Shown: positions 1-9,350 of the stretch, one piece after another | Numbering within the stretch: the first letter of the stretch is position 1 | Layout: every line of letters begins with the position of its first letter | NCBI RefSeq assembly: GCF_900215605.1 | Contig: NZ_OBEL01000005.1 | Location: 124,001-188,000 of the forward strand | Source: Cohaesibacter gelatinilyticus | Lineage (GTDB): Bacteria > Pseudomonadota > Alphaproteobacteria > Rhizobiales > Cohaesibacteraceae | Reading direction: 5' to 3' | DNA: 64,000 nucleotides | The notes under the pieces: generated by a model | The model's input: the letters and a program-made list of their open reading frames with translations, nothing else | The model's database searches: none | Told to the model about the DNA's origin: nothing | Position numbers and translations under genes: made by a program

Positions 1-1
1 C

Positions 2-862
2 CTCTCATTGGGGTCCATGGTCGCTTTTGCCGGTCTGTTCTTTGCCGCTTGTGTGGTGAATTTTGGAACACCATTGTTCATCGCTATTCCCGCCACACTG
101 GCCTTTGCCGGTATGGTTGGTGCTATCAATGGGCAAATTGTCCTTCGTACAGGATTGCCCTCCTTCATTGTAACCCTGGCATTCCTGTTCATTCTTCGTG
201 GTCTGTCCCTCGTCGGCTTGAAATGGGCAACCGGTGGTTCCACCCAGCTGCGTGGTGTGCGTCAGGCTGTTGAAAATGATCCGCTGGCCGGTTTCTTCTC
301 CGGTGATGCTTTCACCAGCCTGTTTGTCAAGTTGGCAGAGATGGGCTGGATTGACACGTTCAAAAACGGCACGCCAAAGGTCAAAGGTGTACCGGTGGAG
401 ATTTTGTGGTTTGTCGCCCTTGCATTGCTGGCAACCTATATCCTGCTTCGTACTCCGGCAGGTAACTGGATCTTTGCATCCGGTGGTGATGCCAATGCTG
501 CATCCAACTCGGGGGTACCTGTTCGCAAGGTCAAGATCTCTCTCTTCATGGTTACCGCCTGTTGCGCGGCGTTACTTGCCGTCATTCAGGTGATCGATGC
601 GGGTTCGACCGATGCTCGTCGTGGTTTTCAGAAGGAATTTGAGGCCATTATCGCGGCAGTGATCGGCGGTTGTCTGTTGACCGGCGGCTACGGCTCCGCA
701 ATTGGAGCGTTCTTCGGTGCGACCATCTTCGGAATGGTCGTGATTGGCTTGACCTATACCAACTTTGATCAGGATTGGTTCCAGGTCTTCCTTGGCGGCA
801 TGCTGCTGCTGGCTGTGTTGTTCAACAACATGATCCGTAAACGTGTAACCGGGGAGCGCTGA
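2..862 (+). CDS. ABC transporter permease, ribose/inositol type (5' end outside window)
   Basis: Inner-membrane permease of a sugar-type ABC importer (RbsC/BPD_transp_2 family). The reading frame is open from the first bases, so the true start lies upstream and 286 residues are visible. Several hydrophobic segments are seen, including the family's C-terminal stretch with [16 protein letters not shown] followed by a last membrane helix. It ends 2 nt before the ATPase gene, so the two are co-transcribed. The inositol assignment comes from context: iolD follows in the same operon, as in rhizobial and Caulobacter myo-inositol loci. From sequence alone the substrate could be another cyclitol or a pentose. 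Confidence 0.85.
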   Translation, partial: LSLGSMVAFAGLFFAACVVNFGTPLFIAIPATLAFAGMVGAINGQIVLRTGLPSFIVTLAFLFILRGLSLVGLKWATGGSTQLRGVRQAVENDPLAGFFSGDAFTSLFVKLAEMGWIDTFKNGTPKVKGVPVEILWFVALALLATYILLRTPAGNWIFASGGDANAASNSGVPVRKVKISLFMVTACCAALLAVIQVIDAGSTDARRGFQKEFEAIIAAVIGGCLLTGGYGSAIGAFFGATIFGMVVIGLTYTNFDQDWFQVFLGGMLLLAVLFNNMIRKRVTGER

Positions 863-864
863 TC

Positions 865-1644
865 ATGACCAAACCAATCGTTCATATGGACAAGATCGAA
901 AAGCATTTTGGCAATGTCATCGCTCTGGCAGGTGTCAGCTTTGATGTCACTCCTGGAGAATGTCATTGTCTGCTTGGCGACAATGGTGCGGGTAAGTCGA
1001 CCTTCATCAAGACCATGTCCGGTGTGCACAAGCCGACGGCGGGAGAGATCCTGTTTGAGGGAAACCACATGGATTTTGATAGCCCGCGAGATGCCATGGA
1101 AGCAGGCATTGCAACGGTGTATCAGGATTTGGCAATGATCCCGCTGATGTCGGTGACGCGTAACTTCTTCATGGGGCGTGAACCAACCAAAGGTCGTGGC
1201 ATTCTAAAGCGTTTTGATACTGAGACTGCCAATGAGATCTGCATGGAGGAAATGCGCAAGATGGGTATCAATCTGCGCGGGCCGGATCAGGCTGTGGGAA
1301 CATTATCTGGTGGTGAGCGTCAGACCGTGGCCATCGCCCGCGCGGTTCACTTCGGTGCCAAAGTATTGATTCTTGATGAGCCGACCTCTGCACTTGGCGT
1401 GCGCCAGACCTCCAATGTCCTGGCGACCATCGATCGGGTCCGCAATCAGGGCATTGGTGTGGTTTTCATCACTCATAACGTTCGTCATTCTCTGGCTGTG
1501 GGTGATCGTTTTACAGTGTTGAACAGGGGCAAGACCCTTGGCACGGCCAAGAAAGGCGATATCACTCCTGATGAGCTGCAAGATCTGATGGCGGGTGGCC
1601 AGGAGTTGGCTGAACTGGAATCTTCATTGGGTGGCACGATTTGA
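865..1644 (+). CDS. ABC transporter ATP-binding protein, sugar/inositol type
   Basis: Cytoplasmic ATPase energising the preceding permease. It has 259 residues and a single nucleotide-binding domain, unlike the duplicated RbsA form; single-domain versions (FrcA/IatA-like) are usual in rhizobial sugar and inositol importers. Visible motifs are Walker [10 protein letters not shown] (about residues 38-46), signature LSGGERQ, Walker [13 protein letters not shown] and a switch histidine in FITHN. The ATG is 2 nt after the permease stop, with a purine-rich GGGGAGCG just upstream as ribosome-binding site. About 93 nt separate its stop from iolD. The inositol substrate is inferred from iolD. Confidence 0.87.
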   Translation: MTKPIVHMDKIEKHFGNVIALAGVSFDVTPGECHCLLGDNGAGKSTFIKTMSGVHKPTAGEILFEGNHMDFDSPRDAMEAGIATVYQDLAMIPLMSVTRNFFMGREPTKGRGILKRFDTETANEICMEEMRKMGINLRGPDQAVGTLSGGERQTVAIARAVHFGAKVLILDEPTSALGVRQTSNVLATIDRVRNQGIGVVFITHNVRHSLAVGDRFTVLNRGKTLGTAKKGDITPDELQDLMAGGQELAELESSLGGTI

Positions 1645-1737
1645 TCTGACATCCATCTCATCCTGTGGTCGGGCCGACATGCTTTGTTTGCGTTGGCCCG
1701 ACAGAATACTTCCCTAATACAAGAAGGACGGTCTTGC

Positions 1738-3555
1738 ATGACAACTATTCGATTGACGGCAGCGCAGGCCTTGGTTCGTTATCTGGAAAATCAGATGAAT
1801 GCGGATGGTGAACGTTTCATCGAAGGTGTATGGGCCATATTTGGTCACGGCAATGTGGCAGGGATCGGGGAAGCCTTGCATGCAGCAAAAGATCACTTGC
1901 CGACTTATCGCGGCCACAACGAGCAAACCATGGCACATGCCGCAATTGCCTATGCTAAGCAATCAAAACGCAAGCGTGCGATGGCAGTGACATCTTCAAT
2001 CGGTCCAGGTGCCACCAATATGGTAACGGCTGCAGCTCTTGCTCATGTCAATCGTCTTCCGGTTCTTCTGATCCCGGGTGATGTGTTTGCCAATCGAGGG
2101 CCGGATCCGGTTTTGCAGCAGATCGAGGTCTTTGGTGATGGTACAATTTCTGCCAATGATTGTTTCAAGCCAGTCAGCAGCTATTTTGACCGTATTTCCC
2201 GCCCAGAACATTTGCTAACGGCTCTGCCACGTGCATTCCGTACCATGACGGATCCTGCTGAATGTGGTCCCGTGACCCTTGCATTCTGTCAGGATGTTCA
2301 AGCGGAGGCCTACGATTATCCGCTTAGTTTCTTCGAACCAAAGAAATGGACTACCCGCCGCCCGGCACCGGATGCCGGCGAGTTGGCCGATGCGATTGCT
2401 GCCATTTCCGCAGCCCAGAATCCGGTTATCGTTGCTGGTGGCGGTGTTCATTATTCCGACGCCTGTGAAGAGCTGAAAGCCTTTGCACATCGCTTCAATA
2501 TTCCGGTTGTCGAAACTCAGGCAGGCAAATCGGCTCTTCCTTGGAACGATGCAATGGCCTTTGGCCCGGTTGGTGTTACCGGATCTGCCTCTGCCAACCA
2601 GATCTGTGAAGAAGCCGATCTTGTTATTGGTCTCGGTACCCGCTTTCAGGATTTCACCACAGGGTCTTGGGCTCTCTTCTCCAAGATGCAGAAAATCCTG
2701 GCGATCAATGTGCAGGCTTATGACAGCCATAAGCATAATGCCCAGTCTCTGGTTGCTGATGCGAAAGTCGCTCTGGCAGCTCTGTGTGATGGATTGACTG
2801 ATTATAAAGCATCCGAGCGTAGCCAGCAGATCCGTACCGACTGGTATGCATCTGTAGATGCAGTGACCAAAGCACCGGATGGCAGTAATGACGTTCCGAC
2901 CGACATGCAGGTGATCGGTGCTGTCCAGCGTGCAGCTGATGAGACTTCGGTCGTTATGTGTGCTGCTGGTACAATGCCAGGCGAGTTGCATAAGCTTTGG
3001 AAGTCCTACAATCCTGGCTCCTATCACATGGAATATGGTTTTTCCTGTATGGGCTATGAGATTGCAGGGGCCATGGGCATCAAGATGGCCCAGCCAGAGC
3101 GGGATGTGATCTGCTTTACCGGTGACGGAACCTACATGATGGCCAACTCCGAGCTGGCAACGGCTGTCATGATGGGCATCAATTTCACCATCGTTGTAAC
3201 CGACAACCGTGGCTATGGTTGTATCAACCGCCTGCAAATGGGTTGTGGTGGAGCAGAGTTCAACAATTTGCTGGATCATACGATCCATGAAAATCCAAGC
3301 GCTATCAATTTCGCCCAGCATGCTGCTTCCATGGGCGCCAAGTCTGTTCATGTTTCCAGCATCAATGAGCTGGAAGAGGAGTTGGCGAGCAGAAAAGAAC
3401 CGGGCGTGAAGGTTATCGTGATTGATACCGATCCATATCCGAGCACCGAGGCTGGCGGCTATTGGTGGGATGTGGCAGTGCCCGAGGTATCTGAACGTGA
3501 GGAAGTTCAGCAAGCGCGAGCAGCCTATTTGCATTCTCTTGCTTCGCGAAACTAA
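1738..3555 (+). CDS. iolD: 3D-(3,5/4)-trihydroxycyclohexane-1,2-dione hydrolase (acylhydrolase)
   Basis: ThDP-dependent enzyme of myo-inositol catabolism that hydrolyses the cyclic diketone made by IolE to 5-deoxy-glucuronate. The protein has 605 residues in the pyruvate-oxidase-like three-domain order. The catalytic glutamate is in YRGHNEQ (Glu62). The C-terminal ThDP/Mg motif begins FTGDGTYMMAN and ends in TDNRG. The ATG at 1738 is chosen because AAGGACGG lies just upstream; a TTG at 1684 in the same frame would add residues without family similarity. It is the last gene of the inositol operon seen here; iolE, iolB and other iol genes would be expected left of the window or elsewhere. Confidence 0.93.
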   Translation: MTTIRLTAAQALVRYLENQMNADGERFIEGVWAIFGHGNVAGIGEALHAAKDHLPTYRGHNEQTMAHAAIAYAKQSKRKRAMAVTSSIGPGATNMVTAAALAHVNRLPVLLIPGDVFANRGPDPVLQQIEVFGDGTISANDCFKPVSSYFDRISRPEHLLTALPRAFRTMTDPAECGPVTLAFCQDVQAEAYDYPLSFFEPKKWTTRRPAPDAGELADAIAAISAAQNPVIVAGGGVHYSDACEELKAFAHRFNIPVVETQAGKSALPWNDAMAFGPVGVTGSASANQICEEADLVIGLGTRFQDFTTGSWALFSKMQKILAINVQAYDSHKHNAQSLVADAKVALAALCDGLTDYKASERSQQIRTDWYASVDAVTKAPDGSNDVPTDMQVIGAVQRAADETSVVMCAAGTMPGELHKLWKSYNPGSYHMEYGFSCMGYEIAGAMGIKMAQPERDVICFTGDGTYMMANSELATAVMMGINFTIVVTDNRGYGCINRLQMGCGGAEFNNLLDHTIHENPSAINFAQHAASMGAKSVHVSSINELEEELASRKEPGVKVIVIDTDPYPSTEAGGYWWDVAVPEVSEREEVQQARAAYLHSLASRN

Positions 3556-4057
3556 GTCACGTCAGGATTGCATATTCGGTGAATGGGAGGAGGCCACGCC
3601 TTCCTTTTGCAAATGGGTCCACATCTCGTCTTTTGAAGATCGGAAGTGGGCCCTTTGACGTTTTGGCTTACCATTTGAGCGTGACGATGTCAGCTTGGGA
3701 GTCCGATGCAAATCCAACCTGATGTTGGTTGCAACGAGGTGGCCTTTTTGTCCAAACGGTCTTGTTTATTCACAATGCGCAAATGCAAGAAACGCAATTT
3801 GTGCATCAAATTTTAACCGGAAATATACCCCGACCGGGTCAGTGACCCTAAGCTATAGAAAAATAATTTATTGAAATTATTGAATAAAAACTCTCCATTC
3901 TTCAATGTAATTGAAAATACTTATGGGACAAGCGCTTAATTTCACCTCGTAATTTCTAACCATCTGTAAGGGTTGTGTTAACTCTGACTAACTAGCGTCA
4001 AATCAGTAGTTTATCGATCAAAAATCCAGCATGTTCAATTGTGCAGGAGCAAGAGCC
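3556..4057. other. Intergenic region between iolD and the first chemoreceptor
   Basis: About 500 bp without a credible gene. A weak G-U-containing inverted repeat followed by TTTT lies near 3585-3610 and could end the inositol operon. From about 3750 the sequence is AT-rich and probably carries the chemoreceptor promoter, but I cannot assign a -35/-10 pair with confidence. Nothing else was recognised. Confidence 0.4.
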
Positions 4058-6160
4058 ATGATGAAAAAATTGCCAATAACAACAAAAATGGTTGCTGTAA
4101 GCTCAGCTGCTTTGGCCACCGTCCTTGCTGTGGGTATTGCCGGAATCGGATGGCAAGCTCAGGGCATCACTCACGACCTTTCAGTGAATGAAGTGGAAGC
4201 AGTAGCCGAGACGCAGGTTGCCCAGGTGCGATTGAGCCTGGAAGAGGGGCTGGTAGCTTCTCGTGGCATGGCCTTTGCCTTTGATGGTTTGAAACGCAGC
4301 GGATCTACGGATCGTCTTGCCTGGACCAACGTTATCGAAGACACGATGGCCAAGAATTCCAATCTCAGTGGTACATGGGGTGTTATCCTCAATGATGCGC
4401 TGGATGGAAAGGACAAGGATTTTGCCAACACCGATATGCATGATGAGACCGGTGAGTGGCGTCCCTATCATTATCGGAATGCCGATGGTTCTTTTGGTGC
4501 TCGCCCAACCGGTCCTGTAACCAATCCCGAAAAACCAGCAGATTGGTTCAATGGGCCTTACAAGTCCGGCAAAGATTACATGACCGAACCCTACACTTGG
4601 GAAATGGCCGGAAATATGGTTGTCGGTGTCTCCATTGGCACTCCCATTCGTGATGGATCCAAGACTATTGGTGTTGCAGGTATTGATCTGACCTTGACAG
4701 AGCTATCCAAACGCCTTGCCGAGGTGAAGCCATTGGGCACTGGTTCTGTTCATCTGATCTCTCAGGGCGGGAAATGGGTTGCGCATCCTGATGGCAGTCT
4801 TTTGGGCAAAGAATGGAAAGAAGGTCGATCCGAGCAAGATTTGGTGTTTGCCAGCCAGGTCATGGATGCGATCAAGAACGGTCGCAGTTTTTCCTATCAT
4901 GGGTATTCGAAGAGCCTGGGTACAGATGTTCTGCGATTGATCAAGCCAGCGAAAATTGGCGATACTGGTGCGTCCATGGCATTGGTGGTCAATGTTCCGA
5001 TTGATACCCTTGATGCAGCCAGTTGGCAGCTTGTTACCACAGTAGCGCTCGTTGGCCTGGTGTTGATGATTGCGGTTGGTCTGGCGCTTTTCATTGTTGG
5101 TCAACATATGATCAGGAAGCCGCTGGAAACCACCATCGGTTCAATCAAGCATCTGGTAAACAGGAATTATGAAGCACCAATTTCCTATACCGATCGCAGT
5201 GATGAAATCGGCGAGATCAACAAAGCGCTGGAAGTTTTCCGCGAAAAGGCGCGTCAGGCCGAGGAACTGACTGTCGGTCAGGAGCAGGAACAGCGTGAGC
5301 GTTTGCAGCGCGCTGAGCAGATCAGAGGTTTGACAGTAGATTTTGAACAGCAGATTACAGCATTGTTGGATATGGTCGGCAATTCAGTCAATGATCTGAA
5401 TCAGACATCGACTGTATTGACCAAGGGCGCCGACAGCACTGCCCACCAATCCAATGCCGTGGCCGCTGCGTCTGAAGAAGCGTCTTCCAATGTGGAAACA
5501 GTGGCTTCCGCCGCTGAAGAATTGTTTGCCTCGGTCAATGAAATTGATCGTCAGGTTGAACAGTCCAATCAGATTGCAGCCAATGCGGTGACCCAAGCTC
5601 GCCAGACCAACGACAAGATTGAAGGACTGTCTTCTGCTGCGAGCCGTATTGGTGAAGTGGTCAAATTGATCACGGATATTGCAGAGCAAACCAATCTGTT
5701 GGCATTGAATGCCACTATCGAAGCGGCGCGTGCGGGCGAAGCGGGCAAGGGTTTTGCTGTTGTGGCAGCAGAGGTGAAGGAATTGGCCAACCAGACGTCC
5801 AAGGCAACCGATGAGATCTCTCAGCAGATTAATGCGGTTCAATCTGAGACTGATGGTGCCGTATCAGCAATTCATACCATCGCCGACACAATTGAGCAGA
5901 TGAACCAGATTGCAGCATCCATTTCCACCTCGGTGCAGGAGCAAGGTCACGCAACGCAGGAAATTGCACGCAATATTCAGGAAGCATCTGCTGGAACGCA
6001 GGAAGTCTCTTCCAATATTGCAGGCGTCTCCACTGCTGCCGCTGAAACCGGGGAGGCGGCTCGTATGGTCAGTACATCCGCTTCTGATCTGCAAAATGAA
6101 GCTGGTCGTCTTCGTGAAGGCGTACAAACTTTCCTGGGTAAAGTTCAGGAAGTGGCTTGA
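4058..6160 (+). CDS. Methyl-accepting chemotaxis protein with double-Cache-type sensor
   Basis: Transmembrane chemoreceptor that passes an extracytoplasmic signal to CheA/CheW. The 700-residue protein has a first membrane helix at about residues 10-30, a periplasmic domain of about 300 residues (dCache/PDC-like), a second helix at about 325-350 (starting WQLVTTVALVGL), a HAMP domain, and a long signalling domain with the conserved tip [20 protein letters not shown]. There is no CheR-binding pentapeptide at the C-terminus (it ends KVQEVA). The start at 4058 is supported by AGGAG 8 nt upstream; an in-frame ATG at 4031 lacks a site. It is monocistronic with a strong terminator. The ligand cannot be told; proximity to inositol genes is only suggestive. 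Confidence 0.9.
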   Translation: MMKKLPITTKMVAVSSAALATVLAVGIAGIGWQAQGITHDLSVNEVEAVAETQVAQVRLSLEEGLVASRGMAFAFDGLKRSGSTDRLAWTNVIEDTMAKNSNLSGTWGVILNDALDGKDKDFANTDMHDETGEWRPYHYRNADGSFGARPTGPVTNPEKPADWFNGPYKSGKDYMTEPYTWEMAGNMVVGVSIGTPIRDGSKTIGVAGIDLTLTELSKRLAEVKPLGTGSVHLISQGGKWVAHPDGSLLGKEWKEGRSEQDLVFASQVMDAIKNGRSFSYHGYSKSLGTDVLRLIKPAKIGDTGASMALVVNVPIDTLDAASWQLVTTVALVGLVLMIAVGLALFIVGQHMIRKPLETTIGSIKHLVNRNYEAPISYTDRSDEIGEINKALEVFREKARQAEELTVGQEQEQRERLQRAEQIRGLTVDFEQQITALLDMVGNSVNDLNQTSTVLTKGADSTAHQSNAVAAASEEASSNVETVASAAEELFASVNEIDRQVEQSNQIAANAVTQARQTNDKIEGLSSAASRIGEVVKLITDIAEQTNLLALNATIEAARAGEAGKGFAVVAAEVKELANQTSKATDEISQQINAVQSETDGAVSAIHTIADTIEQMNQIAASISTSVQEQGHATQEIARNIQEASAGTQEVSSNIAGVSTAAAETGEAARMVSTSASDLQNEAGRLREGVQTFLGKVQEVA

Positions 6161-6190
6161 GATAAGTTCAAGTTTCAAAGGGAAACAAGG

Positions 6191-6224
6191 CCCTGCCAGA
6201 ATAATCTGGCGGGGTTTCTTTTAT
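6191..6224 (+). terminator. Rho-independent terminator of the chemoreceptor gene
   Basis: A 9-bp stem (CCCTGCCAG with CTGGCGGGG, one G-U pair), a 6-nt loop AATAAT, then TTTCTTTTATT, 30 nt after the stop codon. Confidence 0.9.
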
Positions 6225-6316
6225 TAGTGGCATTTCTTAGGCTCGTCTGTTTGACGGACTTCTTGAGGAACGGCATATGGACAAAGTTATTGACATTACG
6301 TGAAGTTCATGAATAA

Positions 6317-6335
6317 ATATCGTGTACGATATAAT
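6317..6335 (+). promoter_or_regulatory. Candidate -10 element with overlapping inverted repeat
   Basis: TATAAT at 6330-6335 lies 29 bp before the small gene at 6365. It overlaps an inverted repeat ATATCG-TGTA-CGATAT (6317-6332), so a repressor bound there would block the promoter. No good -35 is seen at the normal distance; TTGACA at 6290 is too far away. This is inference from sequence only. Confidence 0.4.
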
Positions 6336-6364
6336 CGTAAAAGATATTTACAGAGGAGAACAAT

Positions 6365-6586
6365 ATGTCCTGGCTACCATCGCTTATCACCGAGACCCCG
6401 GAAGAAGGCTTTGAAATTGCGATCAAGCTTTCCCGTATGGGCGTCAAGAAAACACAACCTGATGATGATGCGCGGAAAAGAATGCGGGCAATTTATGAGA
6501 ATGATGCCGATAGCTTGACCATGGTATCACATGTCATCGCTACGAATTTTCAAACCGTAGCAGCCGCAAACAACTATTGGAAATGA
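6365..6586 (+). CDS. Small protein of unknown function (73 aa)
   Basis: I do not recognise a family. The product is a soluble, charged 73-residue protein with no membrane segment and no cysteine. It begins MSWLPSLITETPEEGFE and has a basic/acidic alternating middle (residues 25-45). The gene looks real because AGAGGAGA sits 5-10 nt before the ATG, a TATAAT lies 30 bp upstream, and a 12-bp hairpin follows 12 nt after the stop. It stands alone between a chemoreceptor gene and the convergent DM13 gene. No function is proposed. Confidence 0.6.
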   Translation: MSWLPSLITETPEEGFEIAIKLSRMGVKKTQPDDDARKRMRAIYENDADSLTMVSHVIATNFQTVAAANNYWK

Positions 6587-6598
6587 AGCCGCTTTACG

Positions 6599-6628
6599 GG
6601 CTAAAGCCATAGGACCATGGCTTTAGCC
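6599..6628. terminator. Hairpin between convergent genes
   Basis: A perfect 12-bp inverted repeat (GGCTAAAGCCAT / ATGGCTTTAGCC) with a 6-nt loop AGGACC, lying between the small plus-strand gene and the convergent DM13 gene. There is no clear T-run on either side, so it is a possible bidirectional terminator or a transcript-end stabiliser. Confidence 0.5.
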
Positions 6629-6700
6629 GCACTAAATAATTGCAGGGTACGATGCTGCTGGTCTTGCAAGATTATTGATTATCTATTTGATGAACAGAGC

Positions 6701-7183
6701 TTAATTTGTTGCATCTTTATATTGCGCAGCGGTAATAAACTCACCAAAGCGTTCGCACCATACAACGACACTGCCATAAGCCTCGACATCAATATTGTCG
6801 GGCAAGTTGACGATGAAGTTCTCAAAAGTCTTGATATCACCAACACGCATGGATTTCTCTTTGATGGCAAGAAATTGCGCTTCGTCCTCGACGAATTCGG
6901 GTGTTAGATACAGTTTATAATCCGGGCCGGGGGACACCTCGCCCATCAAGGATATTGTATCAGACGAGATTGAGAATTCGCCTTTTCCCCAGTGAAGGAA
7001 ATCGCTGCCCTTCAGCCCTTCTTTGATCTGAACTTTATACCGGGCCTTTTCCGCAACTGCCTGCACGGCTTCGTTGGTTGGACCTTCCGGCTCAATCAAA
7101 ATCGGTAAGACATAGATACCCGCCGCAAAACCGATGAATAGCGCCACGCCATGGCTGATGAGAAGTGTAACCAATTTCTTCAT
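6701..7183 (-). CDS. DM13-domain protein, membrane-anchored
   Basis: 160 residues with one N-terminal hydrophobic helix (about residues 5-27) that anchors it in the inner membrane or acts as an uncleaved signal. It is followed by a DM13 domain of about 100 residues (KGSDFLHWGKGEFSI near the start, LYLTPEF in the middle, a late VVVWCERFGEFI with a conserved Cys). DM13 domains are proposed to bind a redox cofactor and take part in electron transfer; that is family knowledge and unproven here. The start at 7183 is preceded by GGAG. The gene is divergent from a chemoreceptor gene, and a 14-bp palindrome lies in its upstream region. Confidence 0.8.
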   Translation of the reverse strand: MKKLVTLLISHGVALFIGFAAGIYVLPILIEPEGPTNEAVQAVAEKARYKVQIKEGLKGSDFLHWGKGEFSISSDTISLMGEVSPGPDYKLYLTPEFVEDEAQFLAIKEKSMRVGDIKTFENFIVNLPDNIDVEAYGSVVVWCERFGEFITAAQYKDATN

Positions 7184-7548
7184 GTCTGACTCCGTTTCGT
7201 ATTCATTCTGTTTAATGCGACGAGGCATTTGGGACAAGTCACATCTGGATAACGGGAAGCATGACTCGGTGGCACATAATTGCATTAATATTAGAAATTT
7301 CTAAATTACAAGTTTTCGAATTGTAAAGGCCAAAAACTTGCAATATATATGGAATAAGACTTATGGTCTTTCGTATGAGTTTTGGATGATATATTGCAAA
7401 ATTCAAACATAAATACGTATTTTTTATTTTAATTCATCACTATTGACGATGTTGTTAAGTATGTTTCCACTTTTGGAGCTTAATTTTTACATAAGTGGGT
7501 GGGTGAAATGGGGAATGGTTCCACATCTTGTAAAAAGAGCGCATAGGT
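7184..7548. other. AT-rich divergent intergenic region with palindrome at 7291-7304
   Basis: 365 bp between the DM13 gene (minus) and a chemoreceptor gene (plus). It holds a perfect 14-bp palindrome TTAGAAATTTCTAA at 7291-7304, about 110 bp upstream of the DM13 start. The half-sites resemble the TTAGAA/TTCTAA arms of rhizobial Irr (ICE) motifs but the spacing is shorter than usual. The rest is AT-rich promoter-like sequence. Confidence 0.4.
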
Positions 7549-9225
7549 ATGCAAGTTACGATCGCCAAGAGACTTTATTTTCTGGTAGGAATTTTCTTTT
7601 TGGGACTGGCCGCAGTGGTCGCTTCTCTGAATATGGAAGCGGCATCTTACTTGCGAGACCAGAAAGCTGCAGAACTTAAAAGCCTTGTTGCCGCAGCACA
7701 TAGTGTTATAAAATCCAAGGATGCCGAATATAAAGCTGGCAACTTGACCTTGGAAGAAGCGCAAAGTCAGGCTGCGGAAGCTGTTCGGGCCATGCGCTAT
7801 CGGGGCAAGGAATATTTCTGGATCAATGATCTGGAGAGCAACATGATCATGCATGCAGCAAAGCCAAAGCTGCAAGGCAAAAATCTGGCAACTCTGAAGG
7901 ATGTAAACGGCGTTGCAATTTTCCCGAGTTTCATCAAGACCGTCAAGGCAAACGGTGAAGGTTTTGTTGGCTATATGTGGCCCAAAGCTGGGAGCGAGGT
8001 ACCTGTTGACAAGCTCTCATTTGTAAAAGGTTATATGCCTTGGGGCTGGATTGTTGGTACTGGCGTTTACATGGATGATCTTGAAGCCATTCTTTGGAAC
8101 AGCACTCAACTGGCTGTTCTTTCAGGTTTGATTGTGATGCTGATTTGTGCAGCTGTTGCTTGGTTTACTCTCCGACAGATTGTGCCTCCACTTGAAAAAT
8201 TGAAATCCGTTATGGCCAATCTGGCAGCTGGCCGCAAGATTGATGAAATTCCTGCCATTGAGCGCAATGATGAATTGGGCGAAATGGCACGAACGGTTGA
8301 AACCTTCCGGCAAATGACAGAAGAGCGCCATCGTCTGAGCGCTGAGCAGGAAGAAAGCCAATCAAAGCAGGATCTGCGTCAGCAGGAGATGGACCAGCTG
8401 ATAAACCATTTCCGCTCAGAGGCCGAGAGGGAATTGCAAACGGTTACCACCAATATGAATCGCATGCGCGAGACTGCAGGTAATCTGACCAATCTCTCAC
8501 AATCCACTGCATCACGATCTTCTCAGGCGCGCGAAGCTGCAACATTGGCTTCCTCCAATGTGCAGACGGTCGCTGCCGCCAGCGAAGAGTTTTCTGCCTC
8601 TATTTCCGAGATTGGCCGCCAGGTGGAACAGGCGACCACCGCTGTGAATACAGCTATGGTGACGACAGGTAATGCCAATGAGCGCGTCGCAAGCCTTGCA
8701 CAATCTGCTCAGGAAATTGGTGATGTTGTCTCACTGATCCGAGATATTGCCGAACAAACCAATCTGTTGGCCTTGAACGCCACTATCGAAGCAGCGCGTG
8801 CTGGTGAAATGGGCAAAGGTTTCGCGGTGGTTGCGTCTGAGGTGAAGGAACTGGCAACTCAGACATCGAAAGCAACCGAGGAAATCTCCCGACAGATTGG
8901 TAGTATTCAGGATTCCACCAAGGAAGCGGTTCAATCCATTGATGAGATTGGCACCACAATCGAGCAGGTAAACAATTTCACGACCTCCATCTCTTCTGCT
9001 GTCCAACAGCAGAATATGGCAACGTCCGAGATTGCGTCTTCCATTCAGGAAGCAGCACAAGGCACGCAAGTCGTCAGCCAGGATATCGAGGTCGTCTCCA
9101 ACTCGGTAAGTGATACCAACACAGCCGTGGATGAAGTGAATTCCGTCTCATCCGATGTTGACCAATGTGCCAAAGGGCTGGCTGAAACAGTTGATCAATT
9201 CCTCAAAAAAGTGGCGGCAGCCTGA
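7549..9225 (+). CDS. Methyl-accepting chemotaxis protein with single-Cache (sCache_2) sensor
   Basis: A second chemoreceptor, 558 residues. The first membrane helix is at about residues 8-28. The periplasmic single-Cache domain (about 30-185) carries the family's [12 protein letters not shown] and [14 protein letters not shown] segments. The second helix is at about 188-210, then HAMP and a cytoplasmic signalling domain with [21 protein letters not shown]. sCache_2 domains often bind small organic acids, but the ligand here is unknown. The signalling half closely resembles the receptor at 4058, while the sensor halves are unrelated in type. The ribosome-binding site is weak. It ends at a strong terminator. 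Confidence 0.9.
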   Translation: MQVTIAKRLYFLVGIFFLGLAAVVASLNMEAASYLRDQKAAELKSLVAAAHSVIKSKDAEYKAGNLTLEEAQSQAAEAVRAMRYRGKEYFWINDLESNMIMHAAKPKLQGKNLATLKDVNGVAIFPSFIKTVKANGEGFVGYMWPKAGSEVPVDKLSFVKGYMPWGWIVGTGVYMDDLEAILWNSTQLAVLSGLIVMLICAAVAWFTLRQIVPPLEKLKSVMANLAAGRKIDEIPAIERNDELGEMARTVETFRQMTEERHRLSAEQEESQSKQDLRQQEMDQLINHFRSEAERELQTVTTNMNRMRETAGNLTNLSQSTASRSSQAREAATLASSNVQTVAAASEEFSASISEIGRQVEQATTAVNTAMVTTGNANERVASLAQSAQEIGDVVSLIRDIAEQTNLLALNATIEAARAGEMGKGFAVVASEVKELATQTSKATEEISRQIGSIQDSTKEAVQSIDEIGTTIEQVNNFTTSISSAVQQQNMATSEIASSIQEAAQGTQVVSQDIEVVSNSVSDTNTAVDEVNSVSSDVDQCAKGLAETVDQFLKKVAAA

Positions 9226-9257
9226 TCTGGCTGAGATCGATACATAATCTTCTCAAG

Positions 9258-9280
9258 AGGGCGGCTTTTGCCGCCCTTTT
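9258..9280 (+). terminator. Rho-independent terminator
   Basis: A perfect 8-bp stem AGGGCGGC / GCCGCCCT with a TTTT loop and trailing T-run, 33 nt after the second chemoreceptor gene. Confidence 0.92.
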
Positions 9281-9350
9281 GCATTTGCACAATCCTGCCA
9301 ATGGGCTATAGAAGGCAATCGATAGGAAACTAGCTGTTTTGAGGCACGAT

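Noticed and set aside
2215-3534. Long open frame on the minus strand opposite iolD (about 439 codons)
   Set aside because: It lies wholly antisense to a clear iolD gene and its translation has no family features; it is a by-product of codon bias.
6290-6295. TTGACA as the -35 of the small gene's promoter
   Set aside because: It is 34 bp from the TATAAT at 6330, far beyond the 16-18 bp spacing needed.
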